Source: Doryteuthis pealeii
Taxonomy: Eukaryota; Mollusca; Cephalopoda; Myopsida; Loliginidae
Direction: 5' to 3'
Assembly (NCBI GenBank): GCA_023376005.1
Contig: CM042179.1
Span: 17,880,423 to 17,944,422 of the forward strand
Length of the DNA stretch: 64,000 nt
A program made the position numbers and the translations under genes. How positions within the stretch are numbered: position 1 is the first letter of the stretch; the number at the start of each line of letters is the position of its first letter. This document shows, one piece after another, positions 1 to 11,904 of the stretch. The notes beneath the pieces are model-generated. The model did no database searches. It saw nothing but the letters and a program-made list of their open reading frames with translations, and was not told where the DNA came from.

Positions 1-33
1 AATGAGAGTTAGTTTTTATATAAATATAAATAT

Positions 34-115
<82 letters not shown>

Positions 116-385
116 GTATATATATATAAATATATGTATAAATATACATATATACATATATATAAATATACATACATATATTTATGTATATATATATAAA
201 TATACTTATATATATATAAATATACATAATACATATATATTTATATATATATATATATATAAATATACTTATATATATATAAATATACATATATATATAT
301 ACATATAAATATTTACATATATATTTATATATATATATTTATAGATATAAATATACATATATATATTTATATAAATATTTATCTA
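1..385. repeat. (CA)n/(TA)n microsatellite field
   Basis: An uninterrupted (CA)n run at about 42-76 passes into (TA)n interrupted by AAATA units, giving a compound microsatellite of almost pure A/T with scattered CATA and TTTA steps. Open frames here are repeat artefacts. Confidence 0.95.
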
Positions 386-389
386 TTTA

Positions 390-622
390 TATAGCTCAGT
401 TGGTAGAGCGTTCGGCTAGAAACCACAAGGTGCCTAGTTCGATACCCACCCTCGCCAACTCAGCGTATGAGTAGCACAGGGATCAGTGCAGTAAAGTAAG
501 GAGCTGATGGTAGGTGTGGCGCTCCACCTCAGACGCTAAAATAATCTCCTTGGTCTACCGCTAGTGAAAAGGGGATAGACTCCCTCGCTACATGGCTGAT
601 ACCGACATTAGGCCGCCCCAAC
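390..622 (+). repeat. tRNA-derived SINE, copy 1
   Basis: A pol III box A (TAGCTCAGTTGG, 392-403) and box B (GTTCGATACC, 437-446) sit in a tRNA-like head. The shared SINE body follows (CTCGCCAACTCAGC, GAGTAGCACAGGGATC, AAATAATCTCCTTGGTCTA). Copies 2 (38.66 kb) and 3 (51.4 kb, reverse) share the entire body. It sits inside an AT microsatellite, and its tail runs into ATATATAAA. Confidence 0.88.
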
Positions 623-629
623 GAAAAAT

Positions 630-980
630 ATATATAAACATACATGCACATATATATATATAAATATACATATACATAGATTTATATATATTTATATATA
701 TATAAATATACGTATATATATATTTATATATATAAATATACATATATATATATTTATATATATAGATATACATATATATATATATTTATATATATAGATA
801 TACATATATATATATTTATATATATAGATATACATATATTTATATTTATATATATAGATATACATATATTTATATTTATATATATATATTTATATATAAA
901 TATATATATATAATATACATATATAAATATATATATATAAATATACATATATATATTCATATATATATATTTATATATGT
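630..980. repeat. AT-rich interrupted microsatellite
   Basis: Repeats of TATATATTTATATATATAGATATACA-type units, about 30-33 bp periodic between 720 and 880. Nothing coding. Confidence 0.85.
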
Positions 981-1140
981 GGAGAAAAGTAGACAAACAC
1001 GGGATGTTATGGAAACTGGATGTTTATTGTCAACGATGCAACGTTTCGGTCATTTAGACTTTCTTCAGGACACAAATATAGTTCTTGCTTCAATGAAGGG
1101 CATTTTCAAAATGATGAAAACAGTAGGTTGTCAGTAGGGG
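980..1140. repeat. Dispersed repeat with CGTTTCGGTC...CTTCAGGAC motif
   Basis: The pair GCAACGTTTCGGTC and CTTCTTCAGGAC is a pattern familiar from ends of animal retroelements, including Penelope-like elements. No coding part is visible. Classification is tentative. Confidence 0.35.
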
Positions 1141-1615
1141 CAAGGGTGGTTGGGGGTGGGTAGTGGATTTTCTTCTCTCTAGATGGGGAGTGTGATGCAG
1201 GTGTTGGTCAAGAATGTTTGATGATGGGTGGGGGGGGGTCAAGATGAATGAGTATGTGTATGTGTGTATGTCTGTTTTAATTGTCTTTTATATATATGCA
1301 TGTTTGGAAACTGGATTTGTCATTAGTTTTATATGTGTGAGTTTTTTTTTGTTTTTGTTTTTTTTTAAACAACTTTCTGTCCATCTATTTGTCTATTTTT
1401 ATTCAGTAGTATCTATCTTTCTGTATATCTGTCTATATATTTAATTTGAAATTGAATTTAACTGTCTTTCTGTCTATCTGTCTATATATTTTGAATTGAA
1501 TGTGTGGCTGGTTTGTGTGATTTTTATTTATTCATTTATTTATTTATTTATTTATTTTTATTTTATTTTATCTTAACCTCCTCATATTTCTCCCATATTT
1601 ATATATATATATATA

Positions 1616-1653
<38 letters not shown>

Positions 1654-1840
1654 TGACGTAACCATAATGCAGGAGAGATTAACAGATCGCGTGGACATGT
1701 GCCGGGAGTTTAAAACTGTCCTTTTTTTCAAAAGTCAAATGCCTCTGAAGACGAATAACACCGAAAAAGTGTTATTCAGAAACCAATGGTAGGAGCGACT
1801 TTGTAATTATAAATAAATAAATAAATATATATATATATAT
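1140..1840. other. Non-coding, low-complexity stretch
   Basis: G-rich then T-rich sequence with (TCTG/TCTA) and (ATTT)n runs at about 1425-1565 and a (TA)n hairpin at 1600-1651. No gene seen. Confidence 0.6.
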
Positions 1841-1847
1841 ATATATA

Positions 1848-1913
1848 TTAATTACAGCCATTTGCACGTGTGTATTTTTCCAAAAAATACACACATGCAA
1901 CCGGCTGTAATTT
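1848..1913. repeat. Short inverted repeat next to (TA)n
   Basis: The arm beginning ATTACAGCC...TGCACGTGTGTATTTTT pairs with AAAAAATACACACATGCA...GGCTGTAAT across a two-base loop. There are about 30 nt per arm with a few mismatches. Confidence 0.8.
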
Positions 1914-2014
1914 ATCAATATCTTGATTAATTCAGTGGATTTAACCCTGAATATTCTTATGGTGAGACTCGAGTAGGTTATTACTGTACCATTATATATA
2001 TATATATATATATA

Positions 2015-2128
2015 ATCCAAAAGTCCAGAGAAGAAATCTTCCTTACGACATAGGTTTTTTTTAAAAACAACTTGTCGCAGTTTGAGAGCTCAATGTGTGC
2101 TCTTATTGTTAGAGTCACAGAGCAAATT
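2015..2128 (+). repeat. End of a dispersed element (copy A)
   Basis: Starts with ATAATCCAAAAGTCCAGAG right after a (TA)n run and contains GAGAGCTCAATGTGTGCTCTTA. The reverse complement of the same sequence occurs at about 15667-15783, again abutting (TA)n, so this is a true dispersed repeat that borders AT microsatellites. Confidence 0.75.
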
Positions 2129-2469
<341 letters not shown>

Positions 2470-2520
2470 GTGAATTAAAAGGAAATTAATTCAAGTGTGA
2501 ATTTGATATTTTAAAAACAA

Positions 2521-2663
2521 AATGATGTTTACTAATGCTTGGGATCATCAGGAGATAATGTGCAAATATAATTATATATATATAATTATAAAACCGCTGA
2601 GAGGAAGGCCCCGAAACGGTGCACATTCTCTCCTGATGATCCCAAGCATTTGTAAACATAATT
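2521..2663. repeat. Foldback repeat with spacer
   Basis: AATGCTTGGGATCATCAGGAG in the left arm (from about 2521) is the near-exact reverse complement of CTCCTGATGATCCCAAGCAT in the right arm (to about 2663). Arms are about 45 nt around a 50-nt spacer with a (TA)n hairpin. (TA)n also flanks it. Confidence 0.85.
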
Positions 2664-2679
2664 TGTTTTTTCAAAACAC

Positions 2680-2850
2680 AAATATACATATATACATTTA
2701 TATATAAATATACATATATATATACATATATACATTTATATATAAATATACATATATATATTTATATTTATATATAAATATACATTATTATAATATATAA
2801 ACATATATGTATATATATATGCAAATATATAAATATATATATATATATAA
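2680..2850. repeat. AT-rich microsatellite
   Basis: TATACATATATACATTTATATATAAA-type units. Open frames here are composition artefacts. Confidence 0.85.
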
Positions 2851-3005
2851 AAGTAATTGGTAATTTGCTTGAAGCATTGTTAAGTATGTTATAAAATAAT
2901 AAAATTCGAAGGCAATACAATGCGTAAAAAATAAAGACAAAAAGATGTTTTATATGTCTAATCGATTTCAAAGCAAAGCTTTATCATCAGAGTGTATTTT
3001 CAGAA

Positions 3006-3009
<4 letters not shown>

Positions 3010-3038
<29 letters not shown>

Positions 3039-3054
3039 TACAGACAGACAGATA

Positions 3055-3093
<39 letters not shown>

Positions 3094-3109
3094 TATCTGT
3101 CTGTCTGTA

Positions 3110-3195
<86 letters not shown>
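3010..3195. repeat. (GA)n...(CAGA)n / (TCTG)n...(TC)n inverted microsatellite
   Basis: GAGAGAGATACAGACAGACAGATAGT at about 3021-3056 is followed by (TA)n and then its reverse complement ACTATCTGTCTGTCTGTATCTCTC at about 3090-3125, then (TC)n and (TA)n. Another microsatellite-associated foldback. Confidence 0.9.
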
Positions 3196-3199
3196 CACA

Positions 3200-6100
3200 A
3201 TATTACAATTATCATCATAGGAAATGAACTCAGTGATTGGATAATTTGTAGGGCAGACTGGTATTTTTAGTCCTGATATAGCATCCAGTCCAGGAGAGAA
3301 AAAAAATCTCTGAATTTAAACCAACTGTATTCTCATCAAAAATTGACCTTGTTTCATAACCTTCCTATGGCAAAGGTACTAGGTAAATATCTATTCAAAT
3401 GCCTCATTATACATACTGTATATATAAATGCCAAAATAGAGTATATATTTTCTGATCTACTACCATGTCAGATGAACATAAAGTCCAATTAACATGGGGA
3501 GACGTGCACAAACCGACACTTGTGCATTGACCAGTGTAAAAATTGTATGAATCCCTTTTCCAAAGTGCTTCAAGCTCTGGGCAATAAACCCAGCCTTAAC
3601 CCTTTAGAGTATGAAGATAGATGCAACTAAAAATACACATCTTACCCCTCTAGTAACAATTAAACCAGAATGTGTGTGTGTGTGTGTGTGTGTGTGTGAT
3701 AGAAAAGTTAGTCAATGCCTTTGTTAGATTAAGCCAACATTGATACAATGAATAAACTTACAAGTAATAGTTTTACTGAGTAATGCACTTTGATGAAGGT
3801 GGTGGTTGTGGTGGTGTTGGTTTTGCATATAAACTAATTTCTGAAACATTAAATCTTATCTTTTGTCTTTATCCAACTGCTTACTGTGCAATGCAACGTG
3901 AAGTCTCATACACGTTTTCTGAGTGCATTAAAAAATAATAAATCGTTCTCAGGCCTGGGAAGAAATGGTGTGAATTTCTAAATCTAGCTGCTTTGGGAAA
4001 TAATAAGATATACATATTTAATGAGGGCCATATACGTTGTTTGGTTAGTTATAAATAAAAGTCACATCCTCATTTCATTTGAATAAATTTAATTTTGTTC
4101 TTGAATCTTTGTTACTGTTAAGCACCTCTTTCACAAATAATTCCATTTTCAAAAGTTTTTCAATAAATAGTAAAAATTATTTTCCTTCAATGATTTAATA
4201 ATATATGACTCTTTTGATAATATAATATTTTACACCTGTGATTTTTCAATTTATCATAAAATAAATCAAATTAGTATAATTATTAGATTTTATTTTTGAT
4301 TCCCAAATCTTTTTCATGATTTATTGAAATTAAACTCACATAGGAATTTCATTGTTTATGTTTAATTTAAACTTTAATTAAAAAATCTTAAAGAATTTAG
4401 TAAAAATACAATTATATCTTATTTAATAGTATTTCTTTAACCTTATTTATTTTGCTTTGTTTTTCTTGAAATTCCCTGGTGATCAAGTATGATCCTTATT
4501 CTTGGAAGACTTCCTTTCTTTGACAGTACCTTGCAAATTAAATTACAGAGGGCATATTGTAGCAGTTATATACACAATACACCACCATTTTTATGTTTAC
4601 ATTTTTTAACACTTGTATTAGATGTAATAGTGTCTGAATTTCTTAGATGAAGCTTGGTCAATTATTATTGATTTTTATGTATTGCTTTCATTATATTTCT
4701 TTTGCTTTTTAGCCAAAGTTTATATAAGCATATATACACATATCTCTTAACTTTTTAAATTTGTGCATGTAAACAAAAAAAAATAAAGCTATAAAAAGAA
4801 TGACATTATTATAGTTCACATTTAAATATGTTTCAGTGTATATACTCTTTAACATACACTTTGTACAATTCACATCTGATAACTTTCAAATTGAACTATT
4901 TAATTTCTAAGAGAATCACTCTGGGGTTGTTTTTTTTTTTTTGAAAAACTGATAAGTATCAACTCAGATGCTGACTTGTTTATAAAACTACAAACATTTG
5001 GCTCCATATAAACCATGACAAACTTTCTAAATATTTTGAAGTGAAATTATAAAATCCAGAATAGAAGATTATATGTGTTGGTCAAATTGAAATGCTATAA
5101 TCTGGCAAATTTAGACAATATCTCAATAAATAGATTATGAAGTCATAATAATAAAGATCCATGATTGAATCTCAATGAGTTGGTTCAATGGATTACATAA
5201 ATTAGTAAAACAATATGAAAGCCAATAATTAAAGATATTTTTTAAGGTTGTGTAGATTTTAGACATCAAAAACTTCATATGATGATGATGATGATGATTT
5301 ACTATATTCTGTCATTGGAATAGTTTGGAACATTTTACAGTAACATTCAATCCTTTTTCATTTGAAGGTACTTTACTTTGTGAGGGTCCTTAGTTCCCTC
5401 AGTTGCTTGCCAATCTTTAGGGTGTCTAGTCTTTCATTCCAGGTCACAATGTCAATTTCCCTGGGATAAAATAATTGGTTTCTAAAAGAAACCAATAATT
5501 TTACTCAGCCTAATTTTTAAAGTTCTTTAAGGTTATTTGGTACATCTAACCAGAAAAGTTGCATTAAAAATAGAAAATATAAGAATATATTATATTATAA
5601 ACTTTACAATAATGTCACTTCTGTCCAAATCAAAACCACATAGAATATAATTTCTCACTAACTTCCTATAAGTCATTTTAAACACAGTTACATTTCACTA
5701 ATAAATTATTGATCATTACTGAATCTTACATGTGTTCATGCAAAGATGTTGGCTAAATACAGATATTCTATTTGCTTCATGAGATGACTCAATAAATAGT
5801 GTAGCAACAATCTTTTACATTCTGCCTTCAACAAGATTGGATATAAAAATTATGTTCCATATACGACTGCTTATGTAACAGAAGAAGGTAAAACGAGTTA
5901 TTTCATAAAATGAGATTCTAAGGAAAATAAAGAGATAAAACACATCATCTATAACAGTTTACATATAATGAAGAAAGGAGTACATTTTTTTTTAATAAGT
6001 TTTCTCCAAGGTTTTGCAATTAAAATATAATAAATCTGTTATTCTACAAAAGGCATACAATCTGAAATTTTTGTGACAAATTGTTTTGGAAGGATTAATA

Positions 6101-6357
6101 TTTTGGACTTTTTAATGGCATTATATATATATACCTATATTGTTAACCTTGAATTTTAAAACAACTGGAACAGATTTTTTTAAAATTGTTACACTATTTG
6201 TAACTAACACTAATTAACAAAATTTATACACTTATTTCTTTCAAACATATAAATAACTAACCAACAAAATTAGTGAATTTTTATTCAAAGTCAAAGTTAA
6301 TTTACTAAAATACATATATTTAATGTTATTTTTTTTTTTGTATTTAATCATTTGCAG
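3200..6357. other. AT-rich region upstream of first recognised MMP exon
   Basis: Contains a (TG)n run at about 3671-3698 and a (GAT)n run at 5280-5297. I looked for an ATG plus hydrophobic leader ending in a splice donor and did not find a convincing one. This is either an intron or upstream sequence. Confidence 0.5.
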
Positions 6358-6440
6358 GATTACCTGGCCAAATATGGGTATTTGCATGATTTCAATGTAA
6401 CCAGTCCAAAAAATGTCTTTAGCAAAACAGCAGCAGTTTT
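6358..6440 (+). CDS. MMP exon: propeptide start
   Basis: Follows a pyrimidine-rich tract ending TTTGCAG and stops at GTAAGT. It encodes DYLAKYGYL followed by a short helix-like stretch, the typical first conserved segment of an MMP propeptide. It ends two bases into a codon that is completed by the next exon. The upstream exon joined to it must end on a codon boundary. Confidence 0.88.
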
Positions 6441-9400
6441 GTAAGTATATTTTATCAAAATATGAAGCTACAAGATATGCTTATTTCTGTTTTAATTTTA
6501 ATTTTTTCTTCATGTGAGCTTGAATTTTAACTACAATAGATTTAAAAGGAATAAAACCAAACTATTTCCAAAAATAATAATCTCATGCACCCTTATAAAT
6601 GAAAAATATTCCATGGTTTCAAAAATGCCTTTAAGGTCTCATTAAGTATAATTTTATTATTTTTCAATTAATTTTTTAAAGAAAAGATTTGCTACATATC
6701 AAAAACATTTTAAATGATTATTGTATTTAAAGTTTCCTTTAAAATGCTATGAATTTTAATCTTTTCTCACTATATATTTTGTTAGAAAGTAAATAAATAG
6801 TCTCTATAATAATGTACATATTTTTCATATATTGATTTGATTCTTTTGTCCATTATTTTTTATGTAAGAGTTTCTGGTTAAACAATCTAAATTCTTTTTA
6901 TATAATAATAATCAAAATAATACAAGGATAAAAAGATGATAAGGAAGTATAAATACAAAATATGTTCAAGGTGACAGATGTATAAATTTTGCTGAAAATA
7001 AAGTGAAAATAAAAAATAAAATTTTATAAATTAATGTAATTTAGTCAAAGGTGATATTTAAAAAGTTATTCATATAATTACAGAGCTTTTCAGAAATTTG
7101 CTAATTTACCAGAGACAGGAGTCATTGATGAAGAAACTGTACAAAAGATGAAGCAACCAAGATGTGGGGTCGTGGATGTGCATAACACTCTGGGTAATTA
7201 CAAATTAGGTAAATATCAGACTTTTTTCTGTCAAATTTTATAATATGTGAATTTCTACCATTTTATTCAATTAAGTTTTAGTTTAGTTTTTTCTAAAATT
7301 ATGATGTACTCATTTCCTGTATTTACTATTTTATTTTTCCTTATGCAAATTTTATTCTCATCTTGTATCTCAATGTAATTAAAACATTTTTGCAGGTCCA
7401 TCAAAATGGAGCAAAACTGACCTCACTTATAGAATAACTAAATATACAAAAGATCTCCCAGAAAATGTTCAGAGGTAAGATTTCCCTGAATTTAATTTTG
7501 AATAGCAAATACAATTTTTGTTCATTTATCATTACTTACAGTAGTTGAATATTTACAAGACAACCAAGTAATGTTCCTCTCTTTATTTTTTATTTTTATT
7601 TTTTTAACTGAGCAGTCCAACTTTATTTTTGATAATTCTGTTATGAGAAGGGTGTAATGAATTATATGTAAACAAGTACAAAATGTAGTTTAATATTGTA
7701 GCAGAGTTGTTTCAGGTATTTTGATCAAAAGATTAGTGCTGAAATGAATTATAAATAAAAACAAGCAAACAGGAAAACAAATAATTGGACGTTCAGTTAA
7801 AACAAACATTGTTTTTTTATATATTGTTTTTGATAATCAGCATTAGTTTAAGATAGGTTGTGTGGTTATAAATTTTTGTATGTGTACAGTGTTAATATTC
7901 TTTTTAGATGCTTACTTGCATGTTAATCCTGAAATTCCTTATATTGAGAATAAGACTTGTTTACTGTCATTAAATTTTGAGGTCGATACTTTTGATTTGT
8001 CTGTTTTCTGAGACTCCTGGGTTGCTACTGACTACAGTATAAAATCTTGCAGATGGGATTTTAAATGTTTGTACTGGAGATTAAGTGCATTCGTATATTT
8101 TTGTTTGTTGGCAGGATATGCATGAAGCCCAAAATTTGTTATTTTATCCATGTTTGTCCAGTAATATCTAGACTTAATCATTTTAATGAATGATTTAATG
8201 CCTGGGGTGATATTGAATGTATGTTATTAAAAATAGATCTACACAACTTACACAGAATGAAAGGTCTGGGGTAAGATGTAGATAAATTACATAATACAAA
8301 ATGGTTATTTGTAGGTAAAATGATTTTTTTTAAGTCCAGGAAAGATTGAATTTCAGGGTCAGATGTTTGTGCTTCAGGAAAAGCTGAAATAAGTCAATAT
8401 GTTGTTGAAATGTTGCTGATGCATTTTAAATTCGAAATCTCATATAATTCTATTGAAAAAGTCCAAAAGGAAAAATTAATTGGTGTTTTTGGAATTTCAT
8501 CTGGTTGCATTTTGACTAAGATTATTATCCTCTGTCCTGTGATCCAGATTTCTTGTAGCTGATGTTATGCTCTCAGGACAATTGTTACAAGGGAGGGTAT
8601 CCCTTAAGCTGTCCATTTCCTTCTGATATACCTCATCACTACTGCCTGATGTTGTAAGCAATTGACGATACCTTTCTTTATATTGCATGGATGGTGGGAA
8701 TCGAAGTTGAGATACTCTCAGGTGAAGGTAGGCTTATGATACACGGATGAACTGAATCTTTGCTCTGAGTGAGTTATTAACACATCTAGGAAGGACAATT
8801 TGTTGTCTTGTTCCTTCTCCATTATGAACTGTATAGACAGACGGATTGAGTTCACATTATCCATTAGTATTTGAACATCTTTCTGATGGGGGCCAGAGAA
8901 TGAATGAAAATCTTAGGGAAACATAGGACTAGTCAGGTTAACATTTGGGGAGCAGAATATAGTTCCAATCTATGGACCTCTGGGTTATGGGCCCAGAACG
9001 GCTTCCACTATATTTGCAGTGGACTCTACCTAAGTTATGATTGATAAAACATCTGACTATCAACTAAATAAGTATAATCAAGTATAATTTCATATTTTAA
9101 TATTTAAAGGTGGGTAGTTGTTGGTATTGTCCCTGTTAGGCTCAAGTTGAACAAAACAACTCCGACACGAGTGTTAAACTTAACATAATGGACTTTAATA
9201 AATTGAACAGCACATGGAGAAACATATAAGACATGAAATACACATACAAGGAAAGGAATGATATACAATAAAACAACATATACATTAGTTCATTAAATGA
9301 ACATACAAAAATAGAGATAGGACAGGAGGGTCGATAATTTCAAGTAAACTCACTAGTGATGTGTTGAGGGCAGAAGCCCCCACACAATAAGGGTGTAGAC

Positions 9401-11842
9401 ATAAATGTCTAACCCATGTGTATGAGGCCCCATAGAAGACAGAGAGGCCAAGAGTTCAAAACAGGCGCTTAAATACCAAAAAACCCTGGTGGTCAAAAAC
9501 GGGAACCCAAAGGGAAGATAACTCTTCCAGGCAAAGGGAAGACAACCCAACATTCCTATAGCTTTTTTTCTCTACATAGTATGTAGCAAGTGCCGATTAT
9601 AAGAACATGAAGAAGAACAAGAGGTTTTAACTGTTTATTATACACAAGTTTATACATTTAGCAACAAACAAAACAATGCATGTAAATAATAGGGATTTAT
9701 TTGGCATGTGAAATAGAAAAATATGTTGATAAAGTTAATGAATGGATCTTTTTATGTTCATCAATGAGCAAAATATTTGAGCATAAAATGTTCTTTTGTG
9801 TGTATGATAAAAGATAATGTATTGTAAATTAATTCTTTCTTTTCTCTTGGAAGTCCGTCACAGACGATGATGATGTCACTCCATATCTTCAGTTGTGGGC
9901 CCTCTGGTGGTTCATTAATCCAATTCTGGACTTGCAGATTTGGTCACACACATTGCAGGGGAAATTCCCATCTACATTTGGTTGTTCATGACGACAAAGA
10001 CGTCGCTGCTCTGCAGTCCTGTTTATCTCATTATTGAGCTGCGTAGCTCCTGTGCGGCAGGCGTCTCGCCAACCCTGTCAGTTGGAGGCTAGATCTTCTA
10101 CGCTTGAAGGTGTGATGGTACATTTCTTCAGCGTTGTCTTAATATGGTCTTTGAACAGCTTTTGGGGAGGCTCCTGTCCTCCGTGTGCTATCTGGGAGTT
10201 AACTGTAATGTATTTTGAGGGGCAATCCATCACAGTTGGCGTTGCGATAGGATGGTCTCAATTGGGTCAATGCTTGCTCTGCTTCTAATTTCTAAGTGGG
10301 GGATTTTGTGCCATCACTTTATGCCCAGTATGCATTGATGTGGAATGTCTCCAGTTTTTTCAGGTGTCTGAGATATAACACCCACAACTCAGTTCCATAT
10401 AAGAGTATGGATAGGCATAATGAGATCTTAGAATTGTAAATTAATACTTCTTAATTAACTACAATAATAAACATTTGCCTAAATTTTTTAGATGAGGCGT
10501 GATGTGTATAATTTTGATTTTTTTTTTTTGGACTGTTGTCCTCATCTTTATTGTGGTATGTAAAAACCCAACATTTCAGCCACTTTAATAGACAGGGAAC
10601 ACCTGAGGAAGGTCAGAGGATACAACGACCAAAACATGTTTTACATACCACAATAAAGATAAGACCAAAATCATACGTAAACAAGAACAGACTACTATAT
10701 CTAATTACCAATACAATGGAGAAAAGTCCTATTATGACAGAATAATTGTAGGTATTTTATTTCATTTTGATTATATCTTTAAACTTTAATACTTAAATTT
10801 TATATAATTCTATTTTCTTTTTTTTTTTTTAGCATGCAAATAAAGAGGGTTAAATTTAGATTTAATAAAATGCTTATATAATTGTATATTTACCAAATTA
10901 CTCTATTAGTTTATGTAAAAAGGAGAAACTATTATATATTAAAAGTTATTGTTTTTTAATTCAATTTACTTTTGTTGGTGATTGTGATCCAACAAATAAT
11001 AATAATCTCCATGTATCAACAAGAGCATTTTTTAATTCTTGTTTTATCATATTCATTTTTATATGTTTGTTTAATATCAATCAATAGTTTACTCATTTAA
11101 ATTTCTATTATGTACATTTGAGGTTTCTTGGGATTTTATTTAATTTATTTAATGATAACACAGGAAAAACAAACTGTAGTATAAACAAAAAATGTATAGT
11201 ATAAAACAAAATGCATTTAAAATAAGTACTCATTTCAGTATTTTTCTGATCTCATTTCCTCCTTTATTTTTTATATATTCTGTATATTTTGTATATTCAG
11301 GAGTGAAATAGCAAAGGCTTTCAAATACTGGAGTGATGTGACACCATTAACATTTAAAGAATTGAAAACTGCTAAAGCAGACATTATGATTGAATTTGTT
11401 GTCAAAAACCATGGTGATGGTTATGATTTTGATGGCAAAGGTAGAGTATTATTATATTTTTTGCTTTTCTAACTTATTCTCATGTAAATATATTCACACA
11501 TCCATCAAAACTAACATTTCATTAAAATATTCTTTATTAACATCCACATTGTAAGTATTTTAAAATTATAACCATATTCTATTTGTTTTCTTTATATTTT
11601 ATCAAATGAGAGCTTTATTTATATGATAAACATTCATTTATGCTTTGAATATCATTAAATATGTCTTGTTTACATTCATTAAGTATATTCATATTTTAGT
11701 TGATTGCTAGGCTTATGTTGTTGTGGATTAAGGAATAATATAAAGAAAAATAATAGAAAATTTAAATGTTAATTGTACTAAGTGAAATTAGATATATTCA
11801 AAATAAATACAAGACACCTTTTATATTGAATTAGGAGAGATA

Positions 11843-11904
<62 letters not shown>

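Noticed and set aside
2..310. Long open frames of YIYIYI/THTHTH repeats on both strands
   Set aside because: They are translations of (TA)n/(CA)n microsatellite DNA with no start context or protein complexity.
390..460. Functional tRNA gene
   Set aside because: The tRNA-like head lacks a clean cloverleaf and acceptor stem and continues into a SINE body shared with two other copies.
3200..6357. A signal-peptide exon for the MMP
   Set aside because: No ATG followed by a hydrophobic leader and an in-phase donor could be supported by eye.
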